Assembly: GCF_002100115.1 (NCBI RefSeq)
Contig: NZ_ANBM01000005.1
Location: 186,001 to 250,000, forward strand
Reading direction: 5' to 3'
Source: Anaerovibrio sp. JC8
GTDB lineage: Bacteria; Bacillota; Negativicutes; Selenomonadales; Selenomonadaceae
Length of the DNA stretch: 64,000 nucleotides
Shown here: in pieces, positions 60,127 to 64,000 of the stretch
How positions within the stretch are numbered: position 1 is the first letter of the stretch
Layout: every line of letters begins with the position of its first letter
Notes under the pieces: generated by a model
What the model was told of the DNA's origin: nothing
The model's input: the letters and a program-made list of their open reading frames with translations, nothing else
Database searches by the model: none
Position numbers and translations under genes: made by a program

Positions 60127-61238
60127 TTATTATCCCCTCCGATAACTATAATCTTGTTATACCCCAATTTTTTGAGATTTTTGCTTTTACCAGCTTCATC
60201 ATCAGATATTTTAAAACAATTATTATAAAATACGCTCCCCCGCTGTATAAGCACAGTTCGTTCAGGTGTCCGTGAAAATCGGCTATGATAGCTGAGCTTA
60301 TCCTTATATGCCTTGGTTATAATATTACGAACAAACCGCATGTCCACCATGACAAAATCATCATACTTAGGCACTTCCTGCAATACTATATCCGACAACG
60401 CATAGCCCCAGACCTGACTGCTATTATCACCTAATTTTCGAACCAGTCCTTCCAAATCCTCTTCCTTTTCAACAAATCGAATGGAAAAAATGTTCTTTCC
60501 AGCACCGACAGTAACAATATCATCCCTTAATATAACATCATTTGTTTTGACAAAGAACGCAAAGCATCTATTACTACGCTCACCTTTTTTCAAAACATAC
60601 TCAGAACGACGAAAAAACGCTTTTGATTTCTGCGCCTTATCTATCAAATTCCCATTTTTATTCTTTCTATTTCCAGTCTGTACCACCCTTTTAAATAAGT
60701 CATCGTCAGAATAACATTTATGGGTAGTAAGATTTATATATCCTTCTGCTGGACCCGTTTTTCCTTCGTATTTATCAGGAAGATGTATTGTCCCATAATC
60801 TGTTTCCCCACAAATCTCTTTCATTGATAACCCTGAAAAACCTTTTTTACAAATATTACATTTTGGATTTTTTACTATATACTGAACCTCGCCATTATCA
60901 CCATATTCACACAGGAAAACTGGTGATATACTGAGCAATTTGCCGAAATCCTGTTCCCCCTTGCTGGAAAAATCAAAACTTTCTGCTCCTATCAGCTCTT
61001 TTATAGACTCTGATTCCTGCTCACTATAATCAAAATTCGAATGTAACAAACCTGCCTGCTCCAGCATCAAAAGGCGCAACATTCCCCATATAGAGGTCTG
61101 TTCTGGAAATTTTTTTGATTCAATGTAATATGACTCTTTTCCGGTTGGCGTCTCGCCAGTATCATCATATCTACTTTTTTGGTCCGTGGAAAAGGTGTAT
61201 GGATTTTCTGGGTTCATTATCGCTAAATATGTCTTCAT
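60123..61238 (-). CDS. cmr3: Type III-B RAMP protein Cmr3
   Basis: 371-residue protein assigned as Cmr3 by place between cmr2 and cmr4 and by SIWGMLRLLML near residue 50 and the glycine motif VTVGAGKNIFSIRFV near 250. It holds the crRNA 5' tag with Cmr2. A Cys cluster NPKCNICKKGF...EICGETDYG (residues about 124-145) could bind zinc and is not a constant feature of the family. Overall divergence is high. Starts one base after cmr2. Confidence 0.8.
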   Translation of the reverse strand: MKTYLAIMNPENPYTFSTDQKSRYDDTGETPTGKESYYIESKKFPEQTSIWGMLRLLMLEQAGLLHSNFDYSEQESESIKELIGAESFDFSSKGEQDFGKLLSISPVFLCEYGDNGEVQYIVKNPKCNICKKGFSGLSMKEICGETDYGTIHLPDKYEGKTGPAEGYINLTTHKCYSDDDLFKRVVQTGNRKNKNGNLIDKAQKSKAFFRRSEYVLKKGERSNRCFAFFVKTNDVILRDDIVTVGAGKNIFSIRFVEKEEDLEGLVRKLGDNSSQVWGYALSDIVLQEVPKYDDFVMVDMRFVRNIITKAYKDKLSYHSRFSRTPERTVLIQRGSVFYNNCFKISDDEAGKSKNLKKLGYNKIIVIGGDNK

Positions 61239-61239
61239 A

Positions 61240-62844
61240 TTATTCTTCCTCCCCTGCCTTTTCCAACAGGAATTTATTAAGTTTCAAAAAACCAACAAGT
61301 GCCTGTAGATTTTTGTCTTTACAATCAGAATCAGTCCCCAAATTTACAATAGCATAATCATTTTTCAGGAAGCAGTCATAGTATAAATCAACAATAGCCT
61401 TATAATATTCCTTAAAATCAGCCTGCCCAACATTATCCTGAAAATTCTTCCATCCATACCAAAGCTGCTGTCGACCATCGTCATCCTCGGTAATGTTTGA
61501 TACTGCTTCATCCATTATTGCCATTATATTGCTATTCTGATATATAGTCTGTATGACACTACTTCCCACAGTTGATATATCCTTGAATTGAGCTTTCTTT
61601 CTATCAATTATCTCTCCCAACTTTTCTGCTACCACTTCATATTTTTCCCTTAACATAGTATATGCAGGAACCGGTATACACAGGCCAACAGTCTGCCCAC
61701 TGTGCTTCTGTAGCTCCACTGCCATATTATTTTTTGGTTCCTGCTTGGCCACATCAAATAACAAGTGAGCAGCATTCTTCAATGCCTCATATAATGGAGC
61801 TTTCTTATGCTGAATCGCTATTCCAAACGACAATGTAGTATTCACAGTGCCTGAATTACCATTTTTTGAATTCATCTTATTAACAAAAAGCGCATTTAAA
61901 TCATCACATAGTTTAAAAACACTTACCCCCTTGTCATTTTCTACAGGTGCCAAAAAGAGTAAATCATCACCACCGGCGTATATTGTCATCCCACCAAATT
62001 CACCAACCTTGGCAGATGCCTCTCTGGCGTATTCCATGCAATTTTTTGAAAACGCCTTAACCTCTTCATCTTCATCGATACTGTTCAGCAAAGCCCCCAT
62101 CCGATCACCGTCAGCCTGTACAACCGCAAAATAATTATATTTCTTTAAATCACTATGCTTATGGATTCCATGACAACTTGCTATGTCTTCAATGCTCCAA
62201 ATATTCCTGCTGCCATCATCAGAATCAAGTAGCTGATTGGCATACTCAGGAACTTTTTTAAATAATAATGAATCTTTAAGCGTCCGATTTCGATTATTCT
62301 CCTTGTTGGTCAATATTTTATAAAACAGATTATCCTTATCATCAACCGGACACGTCTGCATCAGTTCCAATGCATCAAGATATGGCGATATTTTTAGAAT
62401 AACATTTCCTTCTCTTTCAATTTTTTGAACGTTTTCCTCCGTCAACAAAACATAATGACATTGCAGGTAGTTCTCTAAAAAAGAAGGCCCTCCGTCTATA
62501 TTATGATATTGTTTCGGAAAATCGTTGATGGATTCAGCCTTGACATCCCGCATTATTTTCTTAACAGCCTTATTTACTTCGTCAAGATTTTGGTCAATGC
62601 TGAGTTTAAGTATTATACGGTCGTGATATTTTCCTACACCATCCTGCAAAAAATCATTCTGACCAGACTCAAAATGTGGAGAAAGAATATCCACACCGTT
62701 TTGATACTTATCCAAAAAAGCCTTGCATAGTCTTCTGGTCAAATTTGAAAAAAATGTACTGGCAAACCAAAGTCCTGCTGGACTGCATGCGTCATTTAAT
62801 GTATTTAAAATAGGACCGTTTGTTATCCCCAAGTAATAACTCAT
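61240..62844 (-). CDS. cmr2: Cas10/Cmr2, small form with intact GGDD and no HD domain
   Basis: 534 residues. N-terminal YYLGITNGPILNTLNDACSPAGLWFASTFFS corresponds to the Cmr2 start (IGPVQEFI-like); no HD nuclease domain precedes it, so ssDNA cleavage by HD is not expected. First palm: YFAVVQADGDRMGALLN (Asp245). Second palm: GGMTIYAGGDDLLFLAP (Gly291-Asp294), the cyclic oligoadenylate synthase motif, intact. ATG at 62844 overlaps cmr1 by four bases (ATGA). Usual Cmr2 is 550-900 residues. A signalling role is likely, but no CARF effector is within the window. Confidence 0.9.
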   Translation of the reverse strand: MSYYLGITNGPILNTLNDACSPAGLWFASTFFSNLTRRLCKAFLDKYQNGVDILSPHFESGQNDFLQDGVGKYHDRIILKLSIDQNLDEVNKAVKKIMRDVKAESINDFPKQYHNIDGGPSFLENYLQCHYVLLTEENVQKIEREGNVILKISPYLDALELMQTCPVDDKDNLFYKILTNKENNRNRTLKDSLLFKKVPEYANQLLDSDDGSRNIWSIEDIASCHGIHKHSDLKKYNYFAVVQADGDRMGALLNSIDEDEEVKAFSKNCMEYAREASAKVGEFGGMTIYAGGDDLLFLAPVENDKGVSVFKLCDDLNALFVNKMNSKNGNSGTVNTTLSFGIAIQHKKAPLYEALKNAAHLLFDVAKQEPKNNMAVELQKHSGQTVGLCIPVPAYTMLREKYEVVAEKLGEIIDRKKAQFKDISTVGSSVIQTIYQNSNIMAIMDEAVSNITEDDDGRQQLWYGWKNFQDNVGQADFKEYYKAIVDLYYDCFLKNDYAIVNLGTDSDCKDKNLQALVGFLKLNKFLLEKAGEEE

Positions 62845-64000
62845 TCGCAATTCACCACCATTATATTATTCGCAGTAATTCTTAAATCCTTATGTAAGCC
62901 ACCATTATAATACTCTACATATTTGGCCATAAAATCTTCAATCGGGAAAACTCCACCATAATCGGAAAAATCGGCCTTAGATGGTGTCTTCAATGCCTTA
63001 TCTATATCACCCTTAAAAACAAATTCCTGGTCATAGACCTCTTTGGGTACTTCCATTCCTATGATATAGACGAAATTGTCAATAATCTTAAAACGTACAA
63101 TTGACGGTATTCTATCCAATGAATCAGACTGAGAATCTGCCGGTACAATCTTTATTAACTTCTTTTCATCTTTTTTTAGATTTTCATCAGCAAAAAATTC
63201 AATTTTATCACCCTTACCAAACAATGCCCGTACATAACGGGGATTCGGGTTTTCCGGATAAACCTCACGAACATGATTTTTTTCCACATTTGGAGCAATA
63301 TCCAGTTCCTTCATCCAAGCTTTTTCATTGTCAATATTTAACTCATCATGCATATACCTGAATAAAAAGGAGCGTGCATACCAGCCCTTAGGGTTATCAG
63401 GATTTTTAAAACTCATATTTAAGCCAGATTTCATAACCGAATAAAAAGTTTTAATCTGGTTAAACATTTTTATAGAAGTTTCTATTTGTGGAGGATTTCT
63501 CCCTGTAACAACGACTGCCTTCTTATCAAATTTCATTTTATAAACAGTCTTTGCCCCCGCAGACTTGAATTCCTCTATCAATGTTTTTTCATCCCATTGC
63601 TCATTTTGAGGCATAAAACCGCCAAACCCCTTACCCTGCATAGTTCCAAAATTGGTTACCATAAAAAAACTGGTAAGATATTTTTCAATCTGCTCACGCA
63701 GCCCCTTCTTAAAACAGAATATAGTAATTACTGGGAATGATATTATTCCCATTTTATAATTACCCTCTCCCATATTCCCATAGAATATACTATAATTGTC
63801 TTTCAACTCAACCTTGTAGGTTCCCCTTGATGTTATACGTACTTTATATGACAATGCTTCAGTCTTCTTATCATCCGTCTCCTTTGATTTGTCCTTTTTT
63901 TCAATTAACCAGTCCTCATAATGTATTTCTTTTTCTTTAAACCTACCTATTAAGAATTTATCCAGCTTAGGTTTCATTTCTGATGCCCGTAGCGTTGCCC
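62841..64000 (-). CDS. cmr1: Type III-B RAMP protein Cmr1 (5' end outside window)
   Basis: The frame is open to the window edge: ATLRASEM before KPKLDKFLIGRF corresponds to the Cmr1 region that normally reads RASSIKG-LRFW, so only about 50 N-terminal residues are missing and the ATG at 63977 is internal. FGTMQGKGFGGFMP (about residue 115 of the visible part) is the glycine-rich RAMP loop. Cmr1 sits at the 3' target end of the complex. Divergent from the best-known Cmr1 sequences, but place and motifs agree. Confidence 0.78.
   Translation of the reverse strand, partial: ATLRASEMKPKLDKFLIGRFKEKEIHYEDWLIEKKDKSKETDDKKTEALSYKVRITSRGTYKVELKDNYSIFYGNMGEGNYKMGIISFPVITIFCFKKGLREQIEKYLTSFFMVTNFGTMQGKGFGGFMPQNEQWDEKTLIEEFKSAGAKTVYKMKFDKKAVVVTGRNPPQIETSIKMFNQIKTFYSVMKSGLNMSFKNPDNPKGWYARSFLFRYMHDELNIDNEKAWMKELDIAPNVEKNHVREVYPENPNPRYVRALFGKGDKIEFFADENLKKDEKKLIKIVPADSQSDSLDRIPSIVRFKIIDNFVYIIGMEVPKEVYDQEFVFKGDIDKALKTPSKADFSDYGGVFPIEDFMAKYVEYYNGGLHKDLRITANNIMVVNCE

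Noticed and set aside
63975-63977. ATG at 63977 as the start of cmr1
   Set aside because: The frame stays open to the window edge and the residues just before the ATG (ATLRASE) fit the conserved Cmr1 region, so the start lies outside.
1-64000. tRNA, rRNA, insertion sequences, prophage genes
   Set aside because: No cloverleaf-like tRNA gene, rRNA segment, transposase or integrase was recognised on reading the window. The CCGCG-rich motifs near thrS and pheS are T-box cores, not tRNA genes.

Overview
The window looks like about 64 kb of chromosome from a diderm Firmicute of the Negativicutes (Selenomonas/Anaerovibrio-like); I cannot name the species. Firmicute features are T-box leaders before thrS and pheST, an infC-rpmI-rplT leader with an attenuator, Gram-positive-type LexA boxes, a YesN/YesM two-component pair and a ylxR-ylxQ-containing nusA operon. 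Gram-negative-envelope features are a phosphoethanolamine transferase, the PssA/Psd route to phosphatidylethanolamine and a large polyamine cluster (polyamines decorate peptidoglycan in this class). No rRNA, tRNA, transposase, integrase or phage gene was seen. Most genes are on the minus strand.

Layout. 1-2.4 kb (+): 3' part of ilvE, a cyclase-family hydrolase and an AhpD-like protein. 2.5-6.5 kb (-): Fe-S flavin oxidoreductase, cysteine desulfurase-like enzyme, TrmH-type methyltransferase. 6.6-14.7 kb (-): rplT, rpmI, infC, thrS, an SOS-type LysM protein (YneA-like) and pheST, with three leader attenuators; one small plus-strand unknown gene lies inside. 14.8-23.4 kb (-): MarR regulator, lipase and a polyamine cluster (speD, speA, speE, speB, carboxynorspermidine synthase and decarboxylase) that encodes two different routes from putrescine to spermidine. 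Upstream of speD is a leader with a terminator and a possible 21-residue leader peptide. 23.6-25.5 kb (+): a membrane protein gene broken at a run of seven T, and a TauE-like permease. 25.6-32.7 kb (-): HAD phosphatase, YesN/YesM pair and an Fbp/Afu-type ABC importer. 32.9-41.8 kb (-): stand-alone CheB, a PAS-like protein and the rimP-nusA-ylxR-ylxQ-infB-rbfA-nrnA-truB operon. 41.8-48.7 kb (-): ygbA-like, eptA-like, queE, queD, glycosyltransferases, pssA, psd. 48.8-53.9 kb (-): fur, hemZ, hisS, aspS. 54-55.9 kb (-): secreted M48 peptidase and a small exported protein.

56.0-64.0 kb (-) is a type III-B CRISPR-Cas locus. An eight-repeat array lies downstream of cmr1(partial)-cmr2-cmr3-cmr4-cmr5-cmr6-[DEDDh exonuclease]-cas6, one compact operon with overlapping or nearly touching genes. 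Cmr2/Cas10 keeps the GGDD cyclase motif but lacks an HD nuclease domain. A DnaQ-like exonuclease with all five catalytic residues sits between cmr6 and cas6. No cas1/cas2 and no CARF effector are present inside the window. This operon is the best candidate for an under-described system; the exonuclease could trim crRNA 3' ends or degrade RNA or DNA targets.

A second unexplained signal is a family of hairpin elements (about 28.74, 35.35, 42.18 and 53.94 kb), each just upstream of a minus-strand gene and each followed by a similar motif running into a promoter-like sequence.
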